Assembly (NCBI RefSeq): GCF_004210375.1
Contig: NC_134833.1
Span: 24,494,063 to 24,558,062, forward strand
Reading direction: 5' to 3'
Source of the DNA: Tachypleus tridentatus
Taxonomy: Eukaryota > Arthropoda > Merostomata > Xiphosura > Limulidae
DNA length: 64,000 nt
Both the position numbers and the translations under genes were made by a program. Under the pieces are notes generated by a model. That model had not been told where the DNA came from. It was given only the letters and a program-made list of their open reading frames with translations, and searched no databases. This document shows, piece after piece, positions 22,540-32,541 of this stretch (position 1 is the stretch's first letter; each line of letters starts with the position of its first letter).

Positions 22540-22644
22540 CTGTAGACTTCCTTTGGGGCAATATTCGGTGACAAGACAGCAATATGGAGGCTCTACGCAT
22601 GCTCCGATGAATCGAACAATGTGATCGTTTTGTAAATCTTTCAT
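22540..22644 (-). CDS. Receptor guanylate cyclase exon: kinase-homology hinge region
   Basis: The minus-strand exon of 105 nt encodes [20 protein letters not shown] and then [13 protein letters not shown]. It aligns with MRDVQNEHLTRFVGAC and ILTEYCPRGSLQ of vertebrate GC-A, the beta4-beta5 and hinge part of the pseudokinase N-lobe. The acceptor is ttacacag|ATG and the donor CTACAG|gttagt, both phase 0. The ATG is an internal Met codon, not a start. The mirror copy of this exon would lie just beyond the right edge of the window. Confidence 0.96.
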
Positions 22645-23167
22645 CTGTGTAAGTATTAGGAATTGTTTGATGAGATAGTTTAAAGTACACATTTACTTAT
22701 AAATTTTAAAGTTTGTTACCTTATTGCTAAGACAAATAACTACGCTTGTTACACCACTGAATATACATAAGCCCTCTACGGGTGAGATATGGAAATATAT
22801 TAAATATTGAGAAAAGTTCGTTTCATTATATCAGTTATTTGGTAAGTATGAAGAAAATAAAATTTAAATTCTAAGTTACTTTTGTGACGGCTTCACTATT
22901 ATATATTCATTTTAATATTGAGGTTTGTTTTAGTTAAACATATATCTAAAAATGCATATAGCTGTTTTACTTTTAAATATATATTTCGAATTTCCCGCCA
23001 ATTAACTAAAGTTGTAGAAGTTTCTCGAGTCTAAGAATCAACAAAGAACTACGTGTGTATATAAATACTACTGATTGCCAGTATTGTTGTGCAATCATAT
23101 AATTTCTAGAGCATCGCCTCACGCTTATAGAAGATAACTAACGTAACGCGCCAAGAAACAGTATGTG

Positions 23168-24732
23168 CACTGATTGGCCAAAATCTTAAGACCAATGAAC
23201 ATAAAGAAAAAAAATATGCATTTTGCGTTGCTAGACTCAACCACTGATTTGATTAAAGCTTCGAAAGATGAAAATAAGAAAAGAGAAAATAAAAATAAAA
23301 AACATTTTTAGCATTTAATAGGGAAAATGTGAACACTATGAAATTAGCCTAAATGCCAGCTGGTCAAAAGTTTGAGACCATATTGAAACAAAGAGTTAAT
23401 CGGTAAACACGAAACGAAATTTACTCATTTGTGTGAAAGCATTAGCGTTGTCAACATCTCCTACTGACATCTACTGTGTTATGTTGGGTAAAACATGGCA
23501 AAACTAAAAAGTTGCAGAGTTTGAACGTGGCAGAACTGTTGAGCTGCAAAAGCAAGGTCTCTCTCAACGTGTCATTGCTGGTGAGATTGGGCGTAGTAAA
23601 ACTGCTGTTGCAAATTTCTTAAAAAACTCTGATGGATACGGAACAAAAATTTCAAGTGATTGGCCCAAGAAAATTTCGCCGGCGTTGAGCAGGAGGATTC
23701 GACGGGTTGTCCGGCAAGACACCAGCCGATCGTCGAATCAGATTAAGGCCATTACAGACGCAGAATGCAGCTTAAGAACAATAAGACAGCATCTACGAGA
23801 GAAAGGCTTTAAAAACCGTAAACGTCTTCAAAGGCCACGCATCCTTCCACATCACGAAACAGCTAGATTAAAAGTTTCTGAAAAGCACCAAACATGGGAC
23901 AAAGAAAAGTGAGAGAAGGTTTTCTCTCTGATGAGAATAGAATTAACCTGGATGGTCCAGATGGCTTCCAACGTTATTGGCAGGATAAGGATATCCCACC
24001 GGAGACATTTTCTACACGACACAGTGGAGGAGGTTCCATTATGATCTGGGATGCTTTCTCCTTCCATGGAACAATGGAGCTTCAGGTTATACAGGGGCAT
24101 CTAACAGCAGCTGTCTACATTGGCATGTTGGAAAAAGCATCCTTTTCAAGTGAAGGCTCTCGCTTGTGTGGAAATGACTGGATCTTTCAGCAGGACAACG
24201 CTGCAATCTACAATGCCCGCAGGAGAAAGGACTTTTTCATGGCGAATAACCTGGACTATCCAGCGTGTTCGCCCGGACTGAACCTCATTGAAAATGTTTG
24301 GGGTGGATGGCAAGGGAAGTCTATAGAAATGGACGTCAATTCCAAACACTGCATGATCTTCGTGCAGTCATCTTCACCACTTGAATAACATTTCAGCCAG
24401 CCTTCTGCAAACACTTATATTGACCATGCCAAAGCAAATGTTTGAATGACGGCCGTGCAACTCACTACTGAGACCTCTTGTTGGGCATTTTCTACCCTGT
24501 TTAGGACTTCTTTTTTGTATGGTCTTGAACTTTCGACAAGTTAGTATTTAGGTTAATTTCATAGTGTTCACATTTTTGCTAGTAAATGCTAAAAATGGTT
24601 TGTTTTTTTTTACTTTCCCTTATTCTTATTTTCATCTTTCGAAGCTCCACTCAAATAAGTCGTTAAGTCTAACAACGCAAAATGCATATTTTTTCTTTAT
24701 GTTCATTGGCCTTAAGATTTTGGCCAGTAGTG
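23168..24732 (+). mobile_element. Tc1-like transposon with about 225-bp terminal inverted repeats
   Basis: The left end cactgattggccaaaatctt and the right end (reverse complement cactactggccaaaatctta) start imperfect inverted repeats of roughly 225 bp each (about 23168-23395 and 24500-24732). Both include atgcattttgcgttg and cgaaagatgaaaataag. The right flank is TA; the left flank is TG, so one side of the target site has mutated. It encloses a dead Tc1-type transposase gene on the plus strand. Confidence 0.88.
23495..24449 (+). pseudogene. Tc1-like transposase pseudogene (left arm)
   Basis: Blocks in order: MAKLK start, helix-turn-helix QGLSQRVIAGEIGRSKTAV, second HTH with IKAITDAECSLRTIRQHL, catalytic FSDE-like [26 protein letters not shown], second Asp in [13 protein letters not shown], third acidic residue in LNLIENVWG. 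Lesions are an extra A in the run near 23507 (absent from the right-arm copy), a TGA in place of Trp after DKEK, a missing T near 23930, and a frameshift in the WGGW region (about 24300). Only 31 residues separate the second Asp and the Glu, where 34 is typical. Not functional. Confidence 0.88.
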
Positions 24733-25382
24733 TATTGTTGGTTTGCTACAGTTTGTATACTATAGACCTCGGAAGCTATAACTGTAATTTACTACACTAC
24801 AAATCGTTTAACTTCAGTGGATTAACTTCGGACGTTAATATTATTACGAAGACATTATACAACTTCTACGTGTAAACGGCGAAGAAAGAATAATACAGTT
24901 ATTATTCACTGTTAAATGAATTGTATCTGCGTTAACTCCAGATTAATTCGCTCGACAAGATATCAAGCAAGTTTCGAGACCGGAAAGAAAATTTAATATT
25001 GTTTATATATTTGTAAAAAAAATTATATGTAAATCATTATTGGTAATAGATATTTGTAATAACAATTATAATAAATTGTATCATTATTTGCATGTTAAAA
25101 TATATTTGTATTAGTAAAGAAAATTGTGTATATTAATCTGTCAAATATCATAAATTAGAAACGTATCGACGTTTATTTAACTTTTGAATTCAAATCACAA
25201 TTTAACTCACTTTCAGGACATTTCAAATTGTAATACGCAACACTTAAAGTTTCAAAAAACGTATACCACACAATACACAACTTAGGGACAAATTCCAATT
25301 AACAAAACCTGCAGTAAATATTCTCAGATACGATGATCGGAAACTGTTTATTTGTTTGTTCACTTTAACGATACTTTATGCA

Positions 25383-25614
25383 CTGAGCTTGGTGGTTAGG
25401 ACGCTTGACGCGCAACCTGGGGTCGCGAAATTGAAACCCCATCTCACCAAACATGGGAGCGTTATAATGTGAAGGTCAATCTCGCTATTCGTTGGTAAAA
25501 GAATAGCCTAATAGTTGATAGTGAGTTGCGATGACTAGTTGCAGTCCCTCTAGTCTTATGCTAAATTCAGGACGGCAAATAGCTCATGTAGGTTTGAACG
25601 AAATTCAAAACAAA
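25383..25614 (+). repeat. SINE-A, diverged
   Basis: The head ctgagcttggtggttaggac, the truncated body with attcgttggtaaaag, and the tail gaacgaaattcaaaacaaac. Several internal deletions. Confidence 0.8.
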
Positions 25615-25664
25615 CCAATCTTATACACAGAAAGAGCTAAACAGTGTCAGAATAAATGATTTGT

Positions 25665-25940
25665 TTGTTAGTTTTTTGAATTTCGCGCAAAGCTACACGA
25701 GGGCTATCTGCGTTAGCCGTCCCTAATTTAGTAGTGTAAGACAAGAGGGAAGGCAGCTAGTCATCACCACCCACCGCCAACTCTTGGACTACTCTTTTAC
25801 TAACGAATATTGGGATTGACAGTAACATTATAACGCCCCCACGGCTGAATGGGCGAGCATGTTTGGTGGGATGGAGATTCGAACCTGCGACCCTCAGATG
25901 ACGAGTCGAACGCCTTAACCCACCTGGCCATGCCGGGGCC
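25665..25940 (-). repeat. SINE-A, full-length, minus strand
   Basis: Tail ttttttgaatttcgcgcaaa, intact body, head ending ccatgccggggcc. It lies 50 bp from an opposite-strand SINE-A, so the two could form a hairpin in the transcript. Confidence 0.88.
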
Positions 25941-26142
25941 TCAGAGTCAATAAAGTACAAGTGAAAACTCAAATTTTCTGATATTTAGTTCAGCGATGTG
26001 TGAATCAGCACAACTTCATTAGTTCATTAGCACTTGGAATACAATAAACCTGTATTTCGAGGTGGACCTTATAATATAAATTCAAACCGCTTCAAGTGAA
26101 GAAAGTTAGCATAAAATTCATTGCTCATGAAAGGTATTATCT

Positions 26143-26355
26143 TGTAAGTAATTATCAACAGTGTTTGTTACCATATAGAACACTAAGCCTAATGTTATAA
26201 GTAATTATCAACAGAGTTTGTTACAATGTAGAACACTTAGCCTAATCTTATAAGTAATTATCAACAGAGTTTGTTACAATGTAGAACACTAAGCCTAGTC
26301 TTATAAGTAATTATCAACAGAGTTTGTTACCATGTAGAACACTAAGCCTATGATC
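26143..26355. repeat. 53-bp tandem repeat, 4 copies
   Basis: Unit taagtaattatcaacagagt, then ttgttacaatgtagaacact, then aagcctaatctta. Starts at about 26144, 26198, 26251 and 26304. Confidence 0.88.
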
Positions 26356-27695
26356 ACAAGTCATTCTTAGCTGTAGCCACACACGTTTTCTAACTTTAGA
26401 TTTATTGTGCAATAAAACTATCATATTTTTTTATATTTCATATATATTTACCTATGTACAAATGCCAACTTTGTCTGCATAGTAAGAAAACAATGATTGG
26501 TAATATCAGTTTCGTTTTACATATTACAGAAACTCTATCACCCCAACAAAATGCCTCATTTTACACAGAATCAGGTCACGTAACCTGCCTGAGACAAGTA
26601 AGTTACAACTATACTGTCAGATTGGTAGTGAGCCACTGGAAACCAACACTGTTAAACATAAATGTAAAAAGATCATTTTCCACAAGCTGAACTTTTTGAG
26701 AAATAATGAAACTTGACAAACAACACATAATTACTTAATAAGTTGTTTTATAAAACCGCTTGCTAGTTTCTGTGAGAATTTCAATAGTGATAATGATTGA
26801 AAGGTGTCTTTAATATGTGTGAACTGAAGATAAGTACCATAATAGTAAAAACACGTGTGAAATCATTACAGTTCAATAGTTTGTTTGATTGTGTAAAATA
26901 AAAAAATACATTTATAAATCATTATATCTAGGATTGTACGATATTTCTTTTGCATTCTTGACCGTGAACTGAAAATAAGTTGTTCTATACTTAAGGCGTT
27001 TCCGCCCATTTCAAATCCACGTGCAAAACTTATCACATGACTACCATAACTGTAGGGATCGCAAAGTTTTTATTCAGTAACTGAATTCAATATTGAGAAA
27101 ATAACTTTTTAAAAATTCATTTAATAAATAAACTATCCAATAGGTGGCGTAATTTCAACCTATAAATAAATCTTCAATGTCTTGGCTTTTCCAAGCAGTT
27201 GTTATTTTTAGATGATGTTATTTACCAAACTCGAAAAACACACAAGGGACATCCTTTAAATACCTGCATAAGGGTAAAGATAAACCTAAAGCTAGTTTCT
27301 GAATAGTGTGTAGTTAAATGGTTTGTTCGTTTATTTGGTGTTAACGTATTTAAGCTTATGAGCTACACGTTGTAGAAACAAATATGGAAATTATTTCATT
27401 TGTTTCAAGTATGGCATATTTTGTTCCTGATCCCCAAACACAAAAAATAATTAATGTAAATACTGAAAAATACGGTTTTTGTGCGTACATAAATCAGTTT
27501 CATAAGTGGTTCAGTAAAGATAAATACATACGAGATATTAGGCTAACGTTTTCCATTTATTGAGGAACCTTATAAAAACTGACAGATAGATCATATGACG
27601 TGACGCTGTTTTTCAACAAATAAACTCACTAAATCATCTTGTGTAACTTAAAATGCCAAATTGTTAAAATAAATATAATATTTTTATTACCTTAC

Positions 27696-27773
27696 CCGTT
27701 TTAACTCCAACAATAGTGGTCTATTAATTTCGATCCGTGTCTTTACAATAGGTTTTATGGCGACAATGACTCC
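27696..27773 (-). CDS. Receptor guanylate cyclase exon: kinase-homology N-lobe with AIK lysine
   Basis: A 78-nt minus-strand exon encodes 26 residues, GVIVAIKPIVKTRIEI to LLLELKR. AIK is the beta3 lysine motif (VAVK in GC-A) and LLELK the start of the alpha-C helix. The acceptor is tttttag|GGA and the donor CGG|gtaagg, both phase 0. It joins GYYK before it and MKDLQ after it exactly as in the family. The right-arm copy lacks two bases at the exon start. Confidence 0.94.
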
Positions 27774-27869
27774 CTAAAAAACAAACAAAATGATAATATA
27801 AAAACAGTTTCTCACTGAGTAACAATAGAAGGCGTTTAGTTAATTTCTGTAGTGCACATTGGTGTATGA

Positions 27870-28083
27870 AAGTTATACTAACACTAGAAATAAACCATTT
27901 TAGAACATCAAAAATCTTACATTTATTTAATTAGACACTCAATGTTTCGCTATACATCTTCAGGAGAGGTTTATGCTTTAGTGAATGCTCCTGAAGAAAA
28001 CACGAAGCGAAACGTCGAATGTTTAATTAAATAAGTGCAAAATGTTGATGTTCTGAGGACGTTTGTTTCTGGCATTAATAGAA
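27870..28083. mobile_element. Foldback/MITE-like element with about 85-bp arms
   Basis: The left arm (27878-27966, ending catcttcaggag) and the right arm (starting ctcctgaagaaaacacgaag) are imperfect reverse complements around a roughly 20-nt loop, tttatgctttagtgaatg. The arms share gaaac, taattaaata and gatgttct blocks. No open frame. The superfamily was not determined. Confidence 0.75.
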
Positions 28084-28299
28084 ATGTATTGATTTTTATT
28101 TGAATTTTCACAAAGAGTTAGATAGTAACAAAAACATAAAAACTATTTCTTAACATAAAAAAAAAATTCCGGTTGTACACATGCGTTGAAGATTTCCTTT
28201 TTCACCAAACGTGGAACTAAAAGGAAAATCTGTGACGTAGAGGCCTAATTCATTCTTTTGTTCGGTCTTATCCTCTGCTCTGGTCTGCCCCCCCCCCAC

Positions 28300-28425
28300 G
28301 CCAGTGATACAGCAGTATGTTTGCGTATTTATACTGCTAAAAACAAGGTTTCGAAACCCGTGGTGGGCAGAGCAAAGACAGCCCTTTGTGTAGCTTTGTG
28401 CTCAATTACAAACAAAAAACAAAAC
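28300..28425 (+). repeat. SINE-C, full-length
   Basis: ccagtgatacagcagtatgt, aggtttcgaaacccgtggtg, gagcaaagacagccctttgt and an aacaaaaaac tail. Preceded by a run of C (about 28289-28297). Confidence 0.85.
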
Positions 28426-28467
28426 TCTGGACTGTTCACGGCTTAATAACACGGTTTGCATCAGCCA

Positions 28468-28699
28468 ACCAAAACCAATACCATCTGACCTCTTATTATG
28501 AATGATTATTCACATGCCTAAATTAATTTAGACTACTATATGGTGGAGTTAAACGGAGTTAAAACTCCATAGTTAAAACATTAACCAAAACCAATACCAT
28601 CTGACCTCTTATTATGAATGATTATTCACATGCCTAAATTAATTTAGACTACCATATGGTGAAGTTAAACGGAGTTAAAACTCCATAGTTAAAACATTA
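28468..28699. repeat. 116-bp direct duplication, 2 copies
   Basis: Both copies run from aaccaaaaccaataccatct through atgaatgattattcacatgc to aaaactccatagttaaaaca, with three or four substitutions. Confidence 0.9.
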
Positions 28700-29002
28700 A
28701 GGAGCAAAAGTGTTTGATGGCTACAATGATTACATAACAAAAGAAACATGATTTCCTGAAATAAAACATTTTTAAGAAGCAACAATAGAAATGTACTGAT
28801 TTCAGTTCGAGTTTTCACAGAACTAACTTCAAAAGGTATTTCCTGAAATAAAACATATTTTTTCATTTACCCAAAAATATTTGAATGATAAGGGATGGTT
28901 ATGAGGTGTTTTTTCAGGGTTTAGTTTATTGTAGTGGATATGACAACCAGGATGGACCTTTAATGTTAAGTTTAAAAACATTAGTAAAGACGCTAACAAA
29001 TA

Positions 29003-29280
29003 GCCCGGCGTGGTCAGGTGGTTAAGACACTCGACTCCTAGTACGAGGGTCGGGGGTTCAAATCCCGGTCGCACCAACCATGCTCGCTCTTTTAGGCGTG
29101 GGAGTATTATAATGTGACGATCAATCCCATTATTCGTTGGTAAAAAAGAGTAGTCCAAGAGTTGGCGGTGAATGGTGATGACTAGAGAAGCTGCCTTCCC
29201 TCTAGTCTTACACTGTAAAATTAGGAACGGCCAGCGCTGATAGCCCTCGTGTAGCCTTGCGCGCAATTAAAAAACACAAA
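29003..29280 (+). repeat. SINE-A, full-length
   Basis: Head gcccggcgtggtcaggtggt, B box gggttcaaatccc, complete body with a small insertion (actagagaagctgcc), tail cgcaattaaaaaacac. Confidence 0.9.
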
Positions 29281-29378
29281 CAAACACTGACAAAAGTAAT
29301 TTCTCAATAGATCACATACATATAAACACACATAATCAGCTTAATATTGAGTACTATTCCAAAAACATCTTTCTTCAT

Positions 29379-29580
29379 GCATGCTCGCCCTTTCATCCCT
29401 GGGGGTGTTATAATGTTTAGATCTATTCCACTTTTAGTTGGTAAAAGAGTAGCCAAAAAGTTGGCGGTTTTGTGGTGATGATTAGCTGCCTTCCCTCTAG
29501 TCTTACACTGCTAAATTAGAGACGGCTAACCAAATTACACTCGTGTAGATTTGCGCGAAATTCAAAAATAAATAAATAAA
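29379..29580 (+). repeat. SINE-A abutting a splice donor
   Basis: Head-truncated copy beginning at catgctcgccctttcatccc. Its tail (aaattcaaaaataaataaat) ends about 10 nt from the 5' splice site of the 29592-29666 exon, in antisense orientation to the gene. The intron's first dozen bases are therefore host sequence and the next 200 are SINE. Confidence 0.88.
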
Positions 29581-29591
29581 TTCGACCTTAC

Positions 29592-29666
29592 CTTGTAATA
29601 ACCTGTTTTTGTAAACACCTGTTTCCCTTTCATTCCAGAAGCAAAAGTCTCTTCGGAACAAGAACT
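29592..29666 (-). CDS. Receptor guanylate cyclase exon: start of kinase-homology domain
   Basis: A 75-nt minus-strand exon encodes 25 residues, SSCSEETFASGMKGKQVFTK to GYYK. QVFTKTGYYK aligns with QVFAKTAYYK of vertebrate GC-A, where the degenerate nucleotide-binding strand begins. The acceptor is tatttcag|AGT and the donor TACAAG|gtaagg, phase 0 at both ends. The first ten residues are a variable Ser-rich linker and not family-diagnostic. Open here; the right-arm copy has one G fewer in the AAAGGGAAA run. Confidence 0.93.
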
Positions 29667-30585
29667 CTGAAATATTGGTTAATATGAGCAGAGTAGGGCT
29701 ACGAGAAGTTAACTCACATAAATCTTTTATTTTAATTTATTATTTAATTAGTTTATAAGACGTTTCATCTGATATTTTCATTCGTGTAAAAATAACATAC
29801 GACTTTTGCCGTTCTCGAAAACAGATCATTGTTGTGTCGGAATAAGACCACGTCATTAGGCTTATAAATCGCTGTCTGTCAGTTTACTGCTATACTAGCA
29901 CAAATGTGCTTCCGTACACGAGTGTAGCCTCACTATGATTGAGTTTTATCTTCACATTATCTTCAACAAATGCACGAAGTTATCTCATCCCTTGCACATC
30001 AGTGTTGTGGAAGTCAAAAGATAAGTGGTATTGGTAAGTAGAGTCAGCATAAATTAAACTTATTGAAAAAACTTCAGATAAAAAATCAACTGTACAAACA
30101 TTTTAGAAACATTTAATGTCACAATTTAAGACATTATAAAACTACAGAAAGTTTAGAATCTTTAGTATAGTATATGTAGTGTTAAAAATATATTCCATTT
30201 CAAATTAAAGTTTAGCATAAGGAAATTATCTCTGATTGTTGAAATATTTTAAATTGTATTATTCAAAACTTTATCATAAATTTGTGATTAGAGAAATTGT
30301 TAGATACTATTTTGAAACGGAAAATATTTCGTTTCTGACTTGAGCAGTATATTACAGAAGTAAAACTGTTATTGATGTCTACAACCTGTAATATTTTAAA
30401 CGAATTAAAATTACTGCCAAACGTTCATATATATATATATTCAGTCGTAGTTTCGCAGTTTACTAGTAAGAAACGTTATATAAACTCAGAAAATCTTTAC
30501 GATAAATATACGAACACTGACGATCAATTGTCTAAGTTAGAATAAACGTTCATTGTACTGAAAATAAAATTGTTTGAGCATTAGT

Positions 30586-30898
30586 CCTTCATATGACTAA
30601 AGTAGTTCCTCATACGACTAAAGTAGTCCTTCATACGACTAAAGTAGTCCTTCATACGACTAAAGTAGTCCTTCATACGACTAAAGTAGTTCCTCATCCG
30701 ACTAAAGTAGTTCCTCATACGACTAAAGTAGTCCTTCATACGACTAAAGTAGTCCTTCATACGACTAAAGTAGTTCCTCATACGACTAAAGTAGTTCCTC
30801 ATACGACTAAAGTAGTTCCTCATACGACTAAAGTAGTCCTTCATACGACTAAAGTAGTTCCTCATACGACTAAAGTAGTTCCTCATCCGACTAAAGGA
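30586..30898. repeat. 21-bp minisatellite, about 15 copies
   Basis: The unit is ctcatacgactaaagtagtt with a cttcatacg variant. Because 21 is a multiple of 3, both strands show accidental open frames of about 100 codons. The right arm has the same units in the same variant order. Confidence 0.93.
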
Positions 30899-31154
30899 GC
30901 GAAAACATACTTTATTTGATCACTTAATTACACGAACAGTTTGGAACACCGTTTGGTAAAATGATTTAACTTTTAGATGAAAACACAGCTGTAGCATTGA
31001 TAGTTTAACTCTTTTCTAACATAAAATATGTTTAATAAACATATAAAAACAACGTGAAACATTTAAGAACTGGTGATTTTCTCTTACCAAAGATGTGTTT
31101 GGTGATGGGGTATATATATATATACGTATTTTAAATAACTACATAGTTACAGTG

Positions 31155-32228
31155 GAAATTGTAATTATTATGTGTTTCTATGTGTTAAGTTTCATTAATT
31201 AAAAATGATTGGTAAACCTAAAGAAAAATTGCAATACCCAGTTAGATAATGTATGTAAAATTATTATGTGTTTCTATGTGTTAAGTTTCATTAATTAAAA
31301 AGTGATTGGTAAACCTAAAGAAAAAATTACAATACCCAGTTAGATAATGTATGTAAAATTATTATGTGTTTCTATGTGTTAAGTTTCATTAATTAAAAAG
31401 GATTGGTAAACCTAAAGAAAAATTACAATACCCAGTTAGATATTGTATGTAAAGTTATAATGTGTTTCTATGTGTTAAGTTTCATTAATTAAAAAGTGAT
31501 TGGTAAACCTAAAGAAAAATTACAATACCCAGTTAGATATTGTATGTAAAATTATTATGTGTTTCTATGTGTTAAGTTTCATTAATTAAAAAGAGATTGG
31601 TAAACCTAAAGAAAAATTACAATACCCAGTTAGATATTGTATGTAAAATTATAATGTGTTTCTATGTGTTAAGTTTCATTAATTAAAAAGTGATTGGTAA
31701 ACCTAAAAAAAAATTACAATACCCAGTTAGATAATGTATGTAAAATTATTATGTGTTTCTATGTGTTAAGTTTCATTAATTAAAAAGTGATTGGTAAACC
31801 TAAAGAAAAATTACAATACCCAGTTAGATATTGTATGTAAAATTATAATGTGTTTCTATGTGTTAAGTTTCATTAATTAAAAAGTGATTGGTAAACCTAA
31901 AGAAAAATTACAATACCCAGTTAGATATTGTATGTAAAATTATTATGTGTTTCTATGTGTCAAGTTTCATTAATTAAAAATGATTGGTAAACCTAAAGAA
32001 AAATTACAATACCCAGTTAGATATTGTATGTAAAATTATTATGTGTTTCTATGTGTTAAGTTTCATTAATTAAAAAGTGATTGGTAAACCTAAAGAAAAA
32101 TTACAATACCCAGTTAGATATTGTATGTAAAATTATAATGTGTTTCTATGTGTTAAGTTTCATTAATTAAAAAGTGATTGGTAAACCTAAAGAAAAATTA
32201 CAATACCCAGTTAGATAATGTATGTAAA
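31155..32228. repeat. 97-bp satellite-like array, about 11 copies
   Basis: Unit: tattatgtgtttctatgtgt, taagtttcattaattaaaaa, gtgattggtaaacctaaaga, aaaattacaatacccagtta and gatattgtatgtaaaa. Few substitutions and only 1-2 nt length variation. Confidence 0.93.
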
Positions 32229-32541
32229 AAATGATACATTGCAGAGCAATGTGGTATGTCGTAAACAAAAGTAAAATGTAAAAGATATACAAATAGTTTA
32301 GTAAAAATCGCCGTAAAAAATGTTATGTTTCTTTATTGTTAAGTACAAAACTACACAATTATCTATCTACACTCTAAACCAGGGGTGTGCAACATTTTTC
32401 GTCGGTGGGCCATATAACCAACTTCATCAATCAAGCGGGGCCACTTAAAAAACAAGCTTATTCGTGTACATGCACAATAAATTTAAAAAAATTCTCAAAA
32501 TGCAAGCAATAATATTTTATATTTTTGCATGAGTGATCATT

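Larger units (their letters stand above)
22645..27695 (-). other. Intron within kinase-homology domain (5.1 kb)
   Basis: Contains the left end of the palindrome arm as visible here, the Tc1-like element, two SINE-A copies and a 53-bp array. 22645-23167, 24733-25382 and 26356-27695 show only AT-rich intron. Confidence 0.7.
27774..29591 (-). other. Intron within kinase-homology domain (1.8 kb)
   Basis: Contains a foldback element, one SINE-C, a 116-bp duplication and two SINE-A copies, one starting 11 nt inside the splice donor. 28700-29002 is AT-rich with nothing recognised. Confidence 0.7.

Noticed and set aside
24564-24875. 103-codon frame at the right end of the Tc1-like element
   Set aside because: It lies in the terminal inverted repeat and flanking AT-rich DNA; the hydrophobic translation is compositional.
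30581-30919. Open frames of about 100 codons on both strands with 7-residue repeats
   Set aside because: They follow from a 21-bp tandem repeat, whose period is a multiple of three and which lacks stops in some frames. No splice or homology support; the mirror frames at 55868-56206 have the same cause.
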